Shown: piece by piece, positions 33,858-43,667 of the stretch
Position numbering within the stretch: position 1 is the first letter of the stretch
Layout of the letters: every line of letters starts with the position of its first letter
Notes under the pieces: generated by a model
What the model saw: the letters and a program-made list of their open reading frames with translations, nothing else
Databases searched by the model: none
What the model was told of the DNA's origin: nothing
Position numbers and translations under genes: made by a program
Assembly: GCA_964501785.1 (NCBI GenBank)
Contig: CAZCUD010000001.1
Location: 427,567-491,566, forward strand
Reading direction: 5' to 3'
Length of the DNA stretch: 64,000 bases
DNA from: DATBSK01 sp964501785
GTDB lineage: Bacteria > Actinomycetota > Acidimicrobiia > IMCC26256 > PALSA-555

Positions 33858-34943
33858 CTACTCCAGGTCGACCTTGGAGTGGTCGCCGAGCATCAGTCGC
33901 AGCGCGCGTGGACGCTGCCCCGACCGGATCAGCTCGACGTCCCGGCCGATGAGGGAGTCGGCCACCCCCGCGATGCCGACGATCCGGCTGCGCTCGAGCA
34001 CGACCGAGTGGTCGAGCTCGGCGTCGAGGATCTCGCAGTCGGCGGCGATCGACGTGAACGGACCCACGTAGCTGCGCTCGACGCGCGTGCCGCGCCCGAT
34101 GATCGCCGGACCCCGCACCCGTGAGTCGACGATCGACGCGCCTGGTTCGACGACGACGCGCCCCTCGATGCTCGACGCTTCGTCGACGTCACCTTCGATC
34201 GATCGCTCGAGGGTCTCGAGGATGTAGCGGTTGCTCTCGAGGAGCGGATCCTTCTTGCCGGTGTCGATCCACCAGCCCACGAGCACCGTCTGCACGACGC
34301 GGTGCCCGTGGTCGAGGAGCCACTGGATCGCGTCGGTGATCTCGAGCTCGCCGCGGCCCGAGGGCTCGATCGCGCGCACCGCGTCGTGGATGCGCTTGTC
34401 GAACAGGTAGACGCCGACGAGCGCGAGGTCCGACGGCGGGTCGGCGGGCTTCTCGACGAGCTGCACGACCTCGCCCGCGGCGTCGATCTCGGCGACCCCG
34501 AACTGACGAGGGTCGTCGACGTGGGCGAGGAGGATCTGAGCGGCGGGCGCCCGGTCGGGCGCGGAGGCCCGTGCCTTCTCGAAGCCGTCGACGAACTCGG
34601 TCAAGCCCTGCTGGAGCATGTTGTCGCCGAGGTACATGACGAAGTCGTCGTCGCCGAGGAAGTCGCGGGCGATGAGCACGCAGTGCGCGAGGCCCAGTGG
34701 GGCGTCCTGGGGGATGTAGGTGATCTTCACGCCGAACCGGGAGCCGTCTCCGGCCGCCTCCATGATCTCGTCGGCGGTCTCGCCGACGATGATGCCGATC
34801 TCGGTGATGCCCGCGGCCGCCATGTCCTCGATCCCGTAGAACAGGATCGGCTTGTTCGCGACCGGCACGAGCTGCTTCGCGCTCGTGTGGGTGATCGGCC
34901 GCAGCCGCGTGCCGGCGCCGCCGGAGAGGATGAGACCCTTCAT
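33858..34943 (-). CDS. rmlA: Glucose-1-phosphate thymidylyltransferase, long form
   Basis: This is the first step: glucose-1-phosphate plus dTTP to dTDP-glucose. The nucleotidyltransferase domain (1 to about 240) has the GGAGTRLRPITHTSAKQL signature and VEKPADPPSD. Residues about 250-361 add a left-handed beta-helix (VVVEPGASIVDSRVRGPAII, YVGPFTSIA). This makes it the 355-residue long type seen in antibiotic and archaeal-type RmlA, not the 290-residue enterobacterial form. ATG 34943 starts the typical MKGLILSGGAGTRL. It is the first gene of the rmlA-C-D-B unit and has a -10 box just upstream. Confidence 0.94.
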   Translation of the reverse strand: MKGLILSGGAGTRLRPITHTSAKQLVPVANKPILFYGIEDMAAAGITEIGIIVGETADEIMEAAGDGSRFGVKITYIPQDAPLGLAHCVLIARDFLGDDDFVMYLGDNMLQQGLTEFVDGFEKARASAPDRAPAAQILLAHVDDPRQFGVAEIDAAGEVVQLVEKPADPPSDLALVGVYLFDKRIHDAVRAIEPSGRGELEITDAIQWLLDHGHRVVQTVLVGWWIDTGKKDPLLESNRYILETLERSIEGDVDEASSIEGRVVVEPGASIVDSRVRGPAIIGRGTRVERSYVGPFTSIAADCEILDAELDHSVVLERSRIVGIAGVADSLIGRDVELIRSGQRPRALRLMLGDHSKVDLE

Positions 34944-34954
34944 GCGAGGCGCCG

Positions 34955-34960
34955 AGTGTA
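34955..34960 (-). promoter_or_regulatory. -10 box (TACACT) before rmlA
   Basis: TACACT on the minus strand ends 11 bases before the rmlA ATG, in the 41-base gap after metH. It would drive the rmlA-C-D-B unit with a leader of about 4 bases. Confidence 0.4.
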
Positions 34961-34984
34961 GGGGAGCTCGGTGGAGCGACGCCC

Positions 34985-37900
34985 CTAGGTCACGAAGTAC
35001 TTGGCCTCGGGATGGGGGACGACGATCGCCGAGGTGCTCTGCTCGGGCTCGAGCTGGAACTCCTCGGTGAGGCGCACACCGATCGACGAGAGGTCGAGCA
35101 GCTCGTCGAGCTTCACCTGCTCCTCGAGGTCGGGGCACGCGGGGTAGCCCCACGAGTAGCGCGAGCCGCGGTACTGCTGGCGGAACAGCCCCTGGAGCGT
35201 CGGTCCGTCCTCGTCGGCGAACCCCCACTCCTCGCGGATGCGTCGGTGCCACAGCTCGGCGAGCGCCTCGGTCATCTCGACCGAGAGCCCGTGCAGCAAG
35301 AGGTACTCCTGGTACCGGTCGGCGGCGAAGAGCTCGCGCTCGCGGATCGTGGCCTGGTCGCCGATCGTCACCGCGTGGAAGCCTGCGTAGTCGACCTCGC
35401 CGGAGTCGACCGGCCGGAAGAAGTCGCTGATGCAGAGGAACCGGTCGCGCTGCTGGCGCGGGAACGCGAAGCGGAGCCGTTCGGTGCGCCGGTCGTCGTC
35501 GGTCCACACGATCAGGTCGTCGCCCTCCGCGTTCACCGGGAAGTAGCCCCAGACGACGGCCGGCACGAGCAGCGCCTCCTGCTGGGCCTGTGCGAGCTGC
35601 TCGCGCAGCACGGGGCGCAGGCGAGCCTTGAACTCGTCGTCGCTCTCGGACAGCGTCTTGTCGGGTCGGAACTGCCACTGGTTGCGGAACAATGCCGTCT
35701 CGTTGATGTACGACGCGATCTCGTCGATCGCGATGCCCTTGGCGACCCGCGCGCCGAGGAACGGGGGCACGAAGATCGGCACGTCGGTCGAGACGTCCGA
35801 GCGCGCCGGGACGTCGACGTCATCGCTCTCGGCCTCGCGGCGTGGACGCGCGGGCAGGTCGCGCCCGCCCGGTGCTCGTCCGAAGTCGGGATCGAGGGCA
35901 CCCGCGCGCTTGCCCTCCATGAGCGTGTCCATGGTGCGCAGGCCCTCGAAGGCGTCCTTCCCGTAGAACAGCCGGCCGTCGTACACCTCGCGCAGGTCGC
36001 GCTCGACGTAGGTGCGCGTGAGCGCGGCTCCGCCCAGGAGCACCGGCACCTCGGCGAGACCGAGCGTGTTCATCTCCTCGAGGTTCTCGCGCATGATGAG
36101 CGTGCTCTTCACCAGCAGCCCGCTCATCCCGATCGCGTCGGCCTCGACCTCTTTGGCCTTGTCGACGAAGGACTGGAGCGGCGCCTTGATGCCGATGTTG
36201 TGGACCTCGTAGCCGTTGTTGGTGAGGATGATGTCGACGAGGTTCTTGCCGATGTCGTGCACGTCGCCCTTGACCGTGCCGATCACGAGCGTGCCCTTGC
36301 CGCCGCCCTCGGCCTTCTCCATGTGGGGCTCGAGGTAGGCGACCGCGGTCTTCATCGTCTCCGCGCTCTGGAGCACGAACGGGAGCTGCATCTCACCGGT
36401 GGCGAAGAGCTCGCCGACGACCTTCATGCCGCCGAGGAGCACGTCGTTGACGATGGCCAGGGCCGGGAGCGCGCCGAGCTGCTCGTCGAGGTCGGCTTCG
36501 AGCCCGTCGCGGTCGCCGTCGATGATGCGGTGCTTGAGCCGCTCCTCGACGGGCCAGCCCGAACGGTCCTCGCGCTCGACGGTCGTCGCGTCGACGTCGG
36601 CGAACGCCGCCATCAGCTCGTTCAACGGGTCGTAGTCGGGTCGGCGGCGGTCGTAGACGAGGTCGAGCGCGAGCTCGCGCACGTGATCGTCGATCTTGTG
36701 CATCGGCATGATGCGCGCGGCGTGGACGATCGCCGAGTCGAGGCCGGCCTCGGCGCACTCGTGGAGGAACACGCTGTTGAGCACGTGACGCAGCGCGGGC
36801 TTGAGGCCGAAGCTGACGTTGGACACGCCGAGGATCGTGGAGACGCCCGGCAGCTCGGCCTTGATCCGCCGGATCGCGTCGATCGTCTCGATCCCGTCGC
36901 GCCGCAGGTCCTCCTGGCCCGACCCGAGCGGGAACGTGAGCATGTCGAAGATCAGGTCGGTCGCCTCGATGCCGTACTCGTCGACCGCGATGTCGTGGAT
37001 CCGCTTGCAGACCCGCACCTTCCAGTCGGCGGTGCGCGCCTGACCCTCCTCGTCGATCGCGAGGCAGATCACCGCGGCGCCGTACTCGCGCGCCAGCGTG
37101 AGCACTCGGTGCAGCCGTGAGCCGGGGCCCTCGCCGTCCTCGAGGTTGGCCGAGTTGAGGATCGCCTTCCCGCCGGAGTGCCGGAGCCCGGCCTCCATGA
37201 CGTCGGACTCGGTCGAGTCGAACACGAGGGGGAGCGGCGCCTGGGTGGCGAACCGGCTCGCGAGCTCGTCCATGTCGCCCACGCCGTCACGGCCGACGTA
37301 GTCGACGCACACGTCGAGCACGTGCGCGCCTTCCTTCACCTGGTCGCGCGCCATCTGGACGCACAGGTCCCAGTCGGCCTCGAGCATCGCCTCCCGGAAC
37401 TTCTTCGAGCCGTTGGCATTGGTGCGCTCGCCCACGAGGAGCAGCGACAGGTCCTGCTGGAACGGCACGTGCGTGTACACCGACGAGCAGCCGGGCTCGT
37501 GCACAGGTGTCCGACGGATCGGCTCGCGCCCGACGCCCACCCGCTCGACGACCGCCCGCAGGTGCTCGGGCGTCGTGCCGCAGCAACCTCCGACGATGTT
37601 GATGCCGAACTCCTCGACGTTGCGCTCGTGCGCCTCGGCCAGCTCGGCGGGCGTGAGGTCGTAGTGGGTGCGGCCGTCGACGACGGAGGGGAGTCCGGCG
37701 TTGGGAAGGCACGAGAGGTAGGTGCGCGCGTGCTGCCCGAGGTAGCGGAGGTGCTCGGTCATCTCGGCCGGACCGGTCGCGCAGTTGAGCCCGATGACGT
37801 CGGGTCGCATCGCCTCGAGGCTCGTGAGCGCGGCACCGATCTCCGAGCCGATCAGCATGCGGCCCGTCGTCTCGATCGTGACCTGGACCATCAGCGGGAT

Positions 37901-38464
37901 GCGGATGCCGGTGCTCTCCATCGCCCGGCGTGCCGCGACGATCGCGGCCTTGCCCTGGAGCAGGTCCTGCACCGTCTCGATCAGGATGACGTCGGCACCC
38001 CCGGCCAGCAGGCCCTCCATCTGGGGCACGTAGGCGTCGCGGAGCTCGGCGAAGCCGATGTGCCCGAGGGAAGGGAGCTTCGTGCCCGGCCCGACCGAGC
38101 CGATGACGAAGCGGGGCTGCTCGGGGGTCGAGTGCGCGCTCGCGGCTTCACGCGCGATCCGGGCCGCAGCCTCGTTGAGCTCTCGGGTCTTCTCGGGGAT
38201 GTCGTACTCGGCGAGCACGATCGGGAAGGCCCCGAAGGTCGCGGTCTCGACCGCGTCGACCCCGACCGAGAGGAAGTCGTCGTGCATCCGGCGGATGATG
38301 TCGGGCCGTGAGAGCACCACGTGCTCGTTGCAGCCCTCGAGCTCGGGCCCGCCGAAGTCGTCGGGCGTCAGGTCCTCGCCCTGGACCCAGGTGCCGAACG
38401 CACCGTCGAAGATGAGGACGCGCTGCGCGAGGGCGTCGAGGAACGGATGGGAGGTGTCGCTCAT
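34985..38464 (-). CDS. metH: Cobalamin-dependent methionine synthase
   Basis: The protein transfers the methyl group of methyl-tetrahydrofolate to homocysteine through cob(I)alamin. It has 1,159 residues with all four modules in order: a homocysteine domain (zinc ligands in GLNCATGP and GGCCGTTPEH), a pterin domain (LLVGERTNANGSKKF), a B12 domain with the base-off His at about 736 in GDVHDIGKNL, and a C-terminal AdoMet reactivation domain (YSWGYPACPDLEEQ). An Arg/Pro-rich linker at about 860-890 precedes the activation domain. The ATG is preceded by a -10 box 9 bases away. No cobalamin riboswitch fits in the 70-base upstream gap. Confidence 0.96.
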   Translation of the reverse strand: MSDTSHPFLDALAQRVLIFDGAFGTWVQGEDLTPDDFGGPELEGCNEHVVLSRPDIIRRMHDDFLSVGVDAVETATFGAFPIVLAEYDIPEKTRELNEAAARIAREAASAHSTPEQPRFVIGSVGPGTKLPSLGHIGFAELRDAYVPQMEGLLAGGADVILIETVQDLLQGKAAIVAARRAMESTGIRIPLMVQVTIETTGRMLIGSEIGAALTSLEAMRPDVIGLNCATGPAEMTEHLRYLGQHARTYLSCLPNAGLPSVVDGRTHYDLTPAELAEAHERNVEEFGINIVGGCCGTTPEHLRAVVERVGVGREPIRRTPVHEPGCSSVYTHVPFQQDLSLLLVGERTNANGSKKFREAMLEADWDLCVQMARDQVKEGAHVLDVCVDYVGRDGVGDMDELASRFATQAPLPLVFDSTESDVMEAGLRHSGGKAILNSANLEDGEGPGSRLHRVLTLAREYGAAVICLAIDEEGQARTADWKVRVCKRIHDIAVDEYGIEATDLIFDMLTFPLGSGQEDLRRDGIETIDAIRRIKAELPGVSTILGVSNVSFGLKPALRHVLNSVFLHECAEAGLDSAIVHAARIMPMHKIDDHVRELALDLVYDRRRPDYDPLNELMAAFADVDATTVEREDRSGWPVEERLKHRIIDGDRDGLEADLDEQLGALPALAIVNDVLLGGMKVVGELFATGEMQLPFVLQSAETMKTAVAYLEPHMEKAEGGGKGTLVIGTVKGDVHDIGKNLVDIILTNNGYEVHNIGIKAPLQSFVDKAKEVEADAIGMSGLLVKSTLIMRENLEEMNTLGLAEVPVLLGGAALTRTYVERDLREVYDGRLFYGKDAFEGLRTMDTLMEGKRAGALDPDFGRAPGGRDLPARPRREAESDDVDVPARSDVSTDVPIFVPPFLGARVAKGIAIDEIASYINETALFRNQWQFRPDKTLSESDDEFKARLRPVLREQLAQAQQEALLVPAVVWGYFPVNAEGDDLIVWTDDDRRTERLRFAFPRQQRDRFLCISDFFRPVDSGEVDYAGFHAVTIGDQATIRERELFAADRYQEYLLLHGLSVEMTEALAELWHRRIREEWGFADEDGPTLQGLFRQQYRGSRYSWGYPACPDLEEQVKLDELLDLSSIGVRLTEEFQLEPEQSTSAIVVPHPEAKYFVT

Positions 38465-38473
38465 GTGAGGCCA

Positions 38474-38479
38474 AGGCTA
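38474..38479 (-). promoter_or_regulatory. -10 box (TAGCCT) before metH
   Basis: TAGCCT on the minus strand ends 9 bases before the metH ATG, implying a leaderless or nearly leaderless transcript. Confidence 0.4.
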
Positions 38480-38518
38480 CCGGTGGGGTCCCTTCCCGGC
38501 TCGCAGAGTTGTCGCCGC

Positions 38519-38524
38519 TACGCT
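38519..38524 (+). promoter_or_regulatory. -10 box (TACGCT) before the gene at 38535
   Basis: TACGCT ends 10 bases before ATG 38535. It is the divergent partner of the metH promoter in the same 70-base gap. Confidence 0.4.
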
Positions 38525-38534
38525 CGCGAGTCGT

Positions 38535-40007
38535 ATGAGCGACCTCGGCGAGCGCTGTCTGAGCGTCGTGATGCCCTGCTACAACGAGCGCGACACGATC
38601 GTCGAGATCGTGGGCCAGGTGCTCGACTCGCCGCTCGTCGCGGAGCTCGTGATCGTCGACGACGGCTCCACCGACGGCACGCGCGAGATCCTGCGCGGCT
38701 TCACCGATCCCCGGGTCCAGGTCGTCGAGCAGCCCATCAACCTCGGCAAGGGCGCGGCTCTCCGTCGTGGCTTCCAGGAGGTCTCCGCGCCGTACGTCAT
38801 CGTGCAGGACGCCGACCTGGAGTACGACCCCCGCGAGTACCCCGAGGTCATCGCGCCGCTCGTCGAGGATCGGGCCGACGTGGTCTACGGCTCCCGCTTC
38901 CTCGGTGGGCGGCCGCACCGCGTCCTCTACTACTGGCACTCGGTCGGCAACAAGGTGCTCACCACCGCGTCCAACATGTTCACCAACCTCAACCTCACCG
39001 ACATGGAGACCTGCTACAAGGCCTTCCGTCGCGAGGTCGTGCAGAGCGTCGAGATCCACGAGGACCGATTCGGCTTCGAGCCCGAGATCACCGCCAAGGT
39101 CGCCCGCGCCGGGTGGCGGGTCTACGAGGTCGGCATCTCCTACGACGGTCGCACGTACGCCGAGGGCAAGAAGATCGGCTGGCGCGACGGCGTGCGCGCG
39201 ATCTGGAGCATCCTCCGCTACTCGAAGATCGCCGATCGACGCGACCGGAGGCTCGTCGATCGCGCGGCGGGTCCGGTCCACTTCGACGAAGCCGACGCCG
39301 AGCTCGCGACCACGCTCGACTCCCTCGACGGCGCCGACAACTACACCGACTGGCTGTACTCCATGTGCGAGCCGTACCTGGGGTCGTCGGTGCTCGAGGT
39401 CGGCGCCGGTCACGGCGACCTCACCGCGATGCTGCTCCTCGCCGACCGGCAGGTGACCTCGACCGACCTGTCCAAGCGGTGCGTGGAGCTGCTCGAAGAG
39501 CGGTTCCGAGGCCAGGTCGGCTTCGACGCCCGCTGCTGCGAGCTCGAGGAGCTCGCCGGCGACGTCGCCCAGCGCGACCACTACGACTCCGCGGTGCTCG
39601 TGAACGTGCTCGAGCACATCGAGCGTGACGTGCACGCGCTCGCGACGGTCCGTGAGCTCGTGCGACCCGGTGGCCACGTCCTGGTGTTCGCGCCCGCGTT
39701 CGAGGGCCTCTACAGCGAGTACGACCGCAAGATCGGTCACCATCGCCGCTACCGCCGCGCGCACCTCGTCGAGGTCGCGGATCGGGCCGGGCTCGAGATC
39801 GTCGAGGCGAGGTACGTCAACTCGCTCGGCGCGATCGCCTGGTGGCTGTACGCGCGCCAGCTCCGACGCACACCGACCGAGCGGGCCAACGTCGCGCTCT
39901 ACGACCGGCTGGTGGTCCCGGTGCTCCGCCGGTTCGAGGAGCGCCGCGAGCCGAGCTTCGGCCAGTCGGTGCTGCTGGTCGCGCGTCGTCCCGTCTCCGG
40001 AGCGTGA
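38535..40007 (+). CDS. Glycosyltransferase family 2 fused to a class I methyltransferase
   Basis: The protein has 490 residues. Residues 1 to about 240 are a polyprenyl-phosphate-type GT2: SVVMPCYNERDTIVEIV, VIVDDGSTDGT, IVQDADLEYDP and DMETCYKAFRREV. From about residue 265 a SAM methyltransferase begins: SVLEVGAGHGDLTAML, SAVLVNVLEHIERD and ELVRPGGHVLVFAP. No transmembrane helix is present. One enzyme could add and methylate a sugar, or methylate the product of another enzyme; which applies is unknown. The stop overlaps the GTG of the membrane protein by 4 bases. Confidence 0.9.
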   Translation: MSDLGERCLSVVMPCYNERDTIVEIVGQVLDSPLVAELVIVDDGSTDGTREILRGFTDPRVQVVEQPINLGKGAALRRGFQEVSAPYVIVQDADLEYDPREYPEVIAPLVEDRADVVYGSRFLGGRPHRVLYYWHSVGNKVLTTASNMFTNLNLTDMETCYKAFRREVVQSVEIHEDRFGFEPEITAKVARAGWRVYEVGISYDGRTYAEGKKIGWRDGVRAIWSILRYSKIADRRDRRLVDRAAGPVHFDEADAELATTLDSLDGADNYTDWLYSMCEPYLGSSVLEVGAGHGDLTAMLLLADRQVTSTDLSKRCVELLEERFRGQVGFDARCCELEELAGDVAQRDHYDSAVLVNVLEHIERDVHALATVRELVRPGGHVLVFAPAFEGLYSEYDRKIGHHRRYRRAHLVEVADRAGLEIVEARYVNSLGAIAWWLYARQLRRTPTERANVALYDRLVVPVLRRFEERREPSFGQSVLLVARRPVSGA

Positions 40008-42244
40008 CGACCGCCCACAAGGTGGCCGCCGCCGCGGTCGCGGTGGTGCTCGGCGCGGTCGTCGGCGTCGGTGCCTGGCTGCACCTCGTCTACGAGGAGA
40101 CGCCGGGCCCGCGCGAGATCACGGTGGAGGCCGTCCGGGGCAACGACGGTGTCGTCGCCTTCACGATCGAGCGCTCGCCGCGCTCGGCAGTGCCCGTGGG
40201 CGACCTCGTCGCCACGACCGGCGGTCGCGCCACGGAGTGGGTCGAGGACCCGCCGGGCACGTTGCGGCTCGCGTCGGGTGCGGGCCGCGCCACGTACGAG
40301 GGCACGGTGGACGAGACCGCGACCGTGCGGTTCGAGACCGGGCCCGACGGTGGGCGGTCCCGGGTGGTCGTCGACGGACGACCGGGTCGCGTCCTCTCGC
40401 TCGAGTCTTCCGAGGACGGGACGCGAGTCGTTCCCGTTCGCCTCGATGTCGCCGTGCCGGGAGCCGCCTGGGCGCTGCTCGCGCTCATGGTCGCCCTCGG
40501 TGTGCTCGTGGTCGCGGCGTCGGGCTGGGCGCTCCGGGAGCTGCGACGCGCCCGCGACCCGCGGCTCTGGATGGGGCTGATCGTCCTCGCGGTCGCAGTC
40601 GCCGCCGTGGTCGCCGTGGTGCTCTCGGAGCCGGCGCCGGTCGCGGATGCCGGCGGAGCCCTCCCCGTGATCGACCGCATCGGCATGGGCGTCGGGTTCG
40701 GCCTCGTGGTCGCGCTGGTCGGGTCGCTCGTGCTCGGGGTCCGCCCGCCCGCGGCCCCGACCTGGGTCACCGCGCCGGAGACGAGCGGCGACCGCTGGCG
40801 CCTCACCGCGCTGCTGGGCGCGGTGCCGTTCGTCGGCTGGCTCGCGCTGTGGCTGCTCTTCTGGCCCGGGCTCATGAACCCCGACATGGCGGTGCAGTGG
40901 ACGCAGCTCGACCAGGGCGCGCTCGACAACTGGCACCCGTACCCGGTCACCGTCGTGGTCGGGGTCCTGCGCCACCTCGTCGACTCGCCCGCGCTGCCCG
41001 TCCTGCTCCAGATCGTCGGCGCCTCGCAGCTGGTCGGTCGCATCGCGGCGTGGACGGTGTGGCGCCGGCGCTCACCCTGGGTCGCGGCGGCGTTCCTCGT
41101 GCTGCTGCCGCTGCTCCCGCCGACTGGGCTGTTCACGATCACGCTCTGGAAGGACACCCCGTTCGGGATCGCGCTCCTGGCGCTCGCGCTGGTCGTGTGG
41201 CGCATCGAGGACACGAAGGGCGAATGGCTCCGCGACGGGCGCAACGTCGTGCTGACGGTCGCGACTGCCCTCGGGCTGCTGCTCTCGCGCCACAACGCGT
41301 GGCCGATCCTCCTCGTGACCTTGGTGGTGCTCCTCGTCGCACACCGGTCGCTGTGGCGCCGTCTGGCGCTGACCGGGGGCGTGACGCTGGTCGTCGCGCT
41401 GGTCGTCGCCGTGCCGCTGGCGTCACTGCTCGACGTGCGTGCGAGCCGCGTGCAGAGCATCGTCTACGTGCAGCACATCGCGAACCACCTGAACCGCGGG
41501 GTCGAGCTCACCGCCGACGAGCGGCGCGAGCTGCGCGAGATCTTCCCGCTCGATCGTGAGTGGCCGTACAGCTGCTCCTCGATCCAGCCGACCTGGTCGG
41601 GCCCGGACGCGATCCCGCTCGAACGTTTCCAGGACAAGGCGGGTGATCTCCAGTCGATCGCCATCGACATGGCCCTGCGCGACCCCGGTGCCGAGCTCGA
41701 CCACCTCGCCTGCGCGAGCGAGATCGTCTGGAACCCGTTCGATCCCGACGAGCAGACCTACTTCCTCGAGTGGAGCAACACCTCCGGGCGCGTCGACTAC
41801 ATCCCGCCCGTACCGGGCGCGTCGATCGCCGAGGATCCTGCATCGCCACGTGCGATCAACCGGATCTACGACGTCGTCATGGAGCGACTCCCGATCTGGA
41901 CGATCCGCCCGGCGCTGTACCTCTATGCGTTCCTGCTCGCCATCGCGTTCGCGGCCTGGCGCCGGCGCTCGTGGGCGGTCGTCTGGATCGCGATCCCGGC
42001 CCTGACGCAGTCCGTGACGCTCGCCGCGCTGAACCTCGTGCAGGACGTGCGGTTCCAGTACGGCGTGATGCTCACCGCGGTCGTGTTCGTGCCGGCCCTC
42101 TTCGCCGTCGCTCGACGATCGGAAGGCGACGACGAGCCGCCGCTCCTGTGGCGCTCGAGCGGCAGCACGGCCGGGGTTGCTGCTACTGGTTCGGGTGGGG
42201 CGGTGCCGCGACCTTCTCCTCGTGGTACTCCTCCTCGACGTTGA
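40004..42244 (+). CDS. Polytopic membrane protein, DUF6020-like (putative GT-C type)
   Basis: The protein has 746 residues. An N-terminal signal-anchor helix is followed by about 130 extracytoplasmic residues of beta character, then a helix at about 150-175, and from about 195 a polytopic domain of some ten helices. Conserved-looking loop motifs are FWPGLMNPDMAVQW, DNWHPYPVTV and TLWKDTPFG, which resemble the DUF6020 family and place acidic and aromatic residues where GT-C enzymes bind lipid-linked sugar. Function is otherwise unknown. Translational coupling to the GT2-methyltransferase suggests the two work on the same lipid-linked substrate. The 3' end overlaps the convergent flavoprotein gene by 62 bases. 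Confidence 0.78.
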   Translation: MTTAHKVAAAAVAVVLGAVVGVGAWLHLVYEETPGPREITVEAVRGNDGVVAFTIERSPRSAVPVGDLVATTGGRATEWVEDPPGTLRLASGAGRATYEGTVDETATVRFETGPDGGRSRVVVDGRPGRVLSLESSEDGTRVVPVRLDVAVPGAAWALLALMVALGVLVVAASGWALRELRRARDPRLWMGLIVLAVAVAAVVAVVLSEPAPVADAGGALPVIDRIGMGVGFGLVVALVGSLVLGVRPPAAPTWVTAPETSGDRWRLTALLGAVPFVGWLALWLLFWPGLMNPDMAVQWTQLDQGALDNWHPYPVTVVVGVLRHLVDSPALPVLLQIVGASQLVGRIAAWTVWRRRSPWVAAAFLVLLPLLPPTGLFTITLWKDTPFGIALLALALVVWRIEDTKGEWLRDGRNVVLTVATALGLLLSRHNAWPILLVTLVVLLVAHRSLWRRLALTGGVTLVVALVVAVPLASLLDVRASRVQSIVYVQHIANHLNRGVELTADERRELREIFPLDREWPYSCSSIQPTWSGPDAIPLERFQDKAGDLQSIAIDMALRDPGAELDHLACASEIVWNPFDPDEQTYFLEWSNTSGRVDYIPPVPGASIAEDPASPRAINRIYDVVMERLPIWTIRPALYLYAFLLAIAFAAWRRRSWAVVWIAIPALTQSVTLAALNLVQDVRFQYGVMLTAVVFVPALFAVARRSEGDDEPPLLWRSSGSTAGVAATGSGGAVPRPSPRGTPPRR

Positions 42245-43640
42245 CGTTCCACACGTCGTGGTGCGCGCCGAAGATGTTCTCGACCGAGAGCATGGCCGTG
42301 AGCATGGAGTGGTCCTGGTTGTTGTAGCGGTGCATGCCGTTGCGACCGACCGGATAGACGTTGGGCGTGTGCTCGCTCAGCCACGAGGCGAGCACCTGCA
42401 CGTTGTCCTTGTAGTCGGCGTCGTACATCGGGTACGCCTTCGGCATCCGCACGACGTACCCCGCTTCGACGACCGACGGGTCGTCGAGCAGGCCGATCTC
42501 GTTCATCTCGCGCTTGCCCTGCTCGATCAGGTCGGCGTCGTCCTTCGTCCACATGTCGTCGCCTTCCCAGACGAAGAACTCGAGCCCCAGGCAGGTGCGC
42601 CCGTCCTTCACCAGGTACGGCGACCACTGGCCGAAGTTCTGGACGCGCCCGACCTCGACGCTCGGGTCGTTGATGTAGATCCAGTTGTCGGGGAAGCCGA
42701 TCTCCTCGGGCACGACCAGGGCCACCGTCATGAAGTCTCGGTAGCGCAGCGCGTCGGCCGCGGCGAGCACCTCGGGCGGCGGCGGCGGATCCATCGATCG
42801 CAGCAGTGCGCTGATCGGCATGGTCGAGATGACGTCGGTGCACTCGTAGCGGGTGGGTGCACCACCCGTGATCGCGGTGACCGCGACCGCCTGTCCGTCG
42901 CGGTGCTCGATCTTCGTGACCGTCGCGTCGAAGACGATCTTCGTGCCCTGGGCCGTCACCAGCTCGGCACAGCGCTCCCACATCATCCCCGGCCCGTACT
43001 TGGGGTAGTTGAACTCCTCGATCAGGCTCGTCACCTGCTTCGACTTGTCACCGCTCTTCAGGCGCTTCGGCTTCACGGCCTCCCACACGGCCCGGAAGAG
43101 CGACAGGTTCTTGATTCGCTGCGCACCCCAGTCGGCCTGGATCTCGGTGCACGGGACGCCCCAGACCTTCTCGCTCTGGGTCTTGAAGAAGTGGCGGTAG
43201 AGGCGCCATCCGAAGCGCGACGCGACGAAGCCCTCGAGCGTGGTCTTGTCCTTCGGCGGGTGGATGCGCACCCAGAGGTACGAGCCGACGCAGCGCAGCG
43301 CCTCGATCGGGCCGAGGTTCTTCAGCGCGTTCGTCGCCGAGATCGGATAGTCGTAGAACTTGCCCCGGTAGTAGATGCGGCTGAGGCGGGGGCGGCGGAG
43401 GAAGTCTTCGGGCCCGAGGATCTCGAACCAGAGGTCTTCGACGGGCTGCACCTTGGTGAAGAAGCGGTGCCCGCCGATGTCGAAGCGCCAGCCCTCGGCG
43501 GTCGCGGTGCGGCTGATCCCCCCGACGACCGTGTCGGACTCGAGGACCGTGCTCGCGACGCCACGCTTGTTGAGCACGTACGCGGCCGTCAGCCCGGCGG
43601 GACCCGCGCCGATGACCACGATCCGATGTTCGTCAGGCAT
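42183..43640 (-). CDS. FAD-dependent amine-oxidase-like flavoprotein, UDP-galactopyranose-mutase-related
   Basis: The protein has 485 residues. The N-terminal FAD motif IVVIGAGPAGLTAAYVLNKR is followed by VVGGISRT and DIGGHRFFTK, then YYRGKFYDYPI, a pattern shared with UDP-galactopyranose mutases and protoporphyrinogen-oxidase-like proteins. It is not a close match to the classical short Glf. Next to the arabinose-donor genes a ring-contracting or sugar-oxidising role is attractive but unproven. The HAD phosphatase gene ends 27 bases upstream. The last 62 bases overlap the convergent membrane-protein gene. Confidence 0.82.
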   Translation of the reverse strand: MPDEHRIVVIGAGPAGLTAAYVLNKRGVASTVLESDTVVGGISRTATAEGWRFDIGGHRFFTKVQPVEDLWFEILGPEDFLRRPRLSRIYYRGKFYDYPISATNALKNLGPIEALRCVGSYLWVRIHPPKDKTTLEGFVASRFGWRLYRHFFKTQSEKVWGVPCTEIQADWGAQRIKNLSLFRAVWEAVKPKRLKSGDKSKQVTSLIEEFNYPKYGPGMMWERCAELVTAQGTKIVFDATVTKIEHRDGQAVAVTAITGGAPTRYECTDVISTMPISALLRSMDPPPPPEVLAAADALRYRDFMTVALVVPEEIGFPDNWIYINDPSVEVGRVQNFGQWSPYLVKDGRTCLGLEFFVWEGDDMWTKDDADLIEQGKREMNEIGLLDDPSVVEAGYVVRMPKAYPMYDADYKDNVQVLASWLSEHTPNVYPVGRNGMHRYNNQDHSMLTAMLSVENIFGAHHDVWNVNVEEEYHEEKVAAPPHPNQ

Positions 43641-43667
43641 CGGCCTAGGTTGCCACGCGATCCGCGG

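Noticed and set aside
38465..38534. Cobalamin riboswitch upstream of metH
   Set aside because: Only 70 bases are available between divergent genes and a -10 box lies 9 bases from the ATG; there is no room for the structure and no B12-box motif.
42183..43640. Calling the flavoprotein a genuine UDP-galactopyranose mutase (Glf)
   Set aside because: The FAD motif and early signature fit, but length and later motifs do not match the classical short Glf, so only a related assignment is given.
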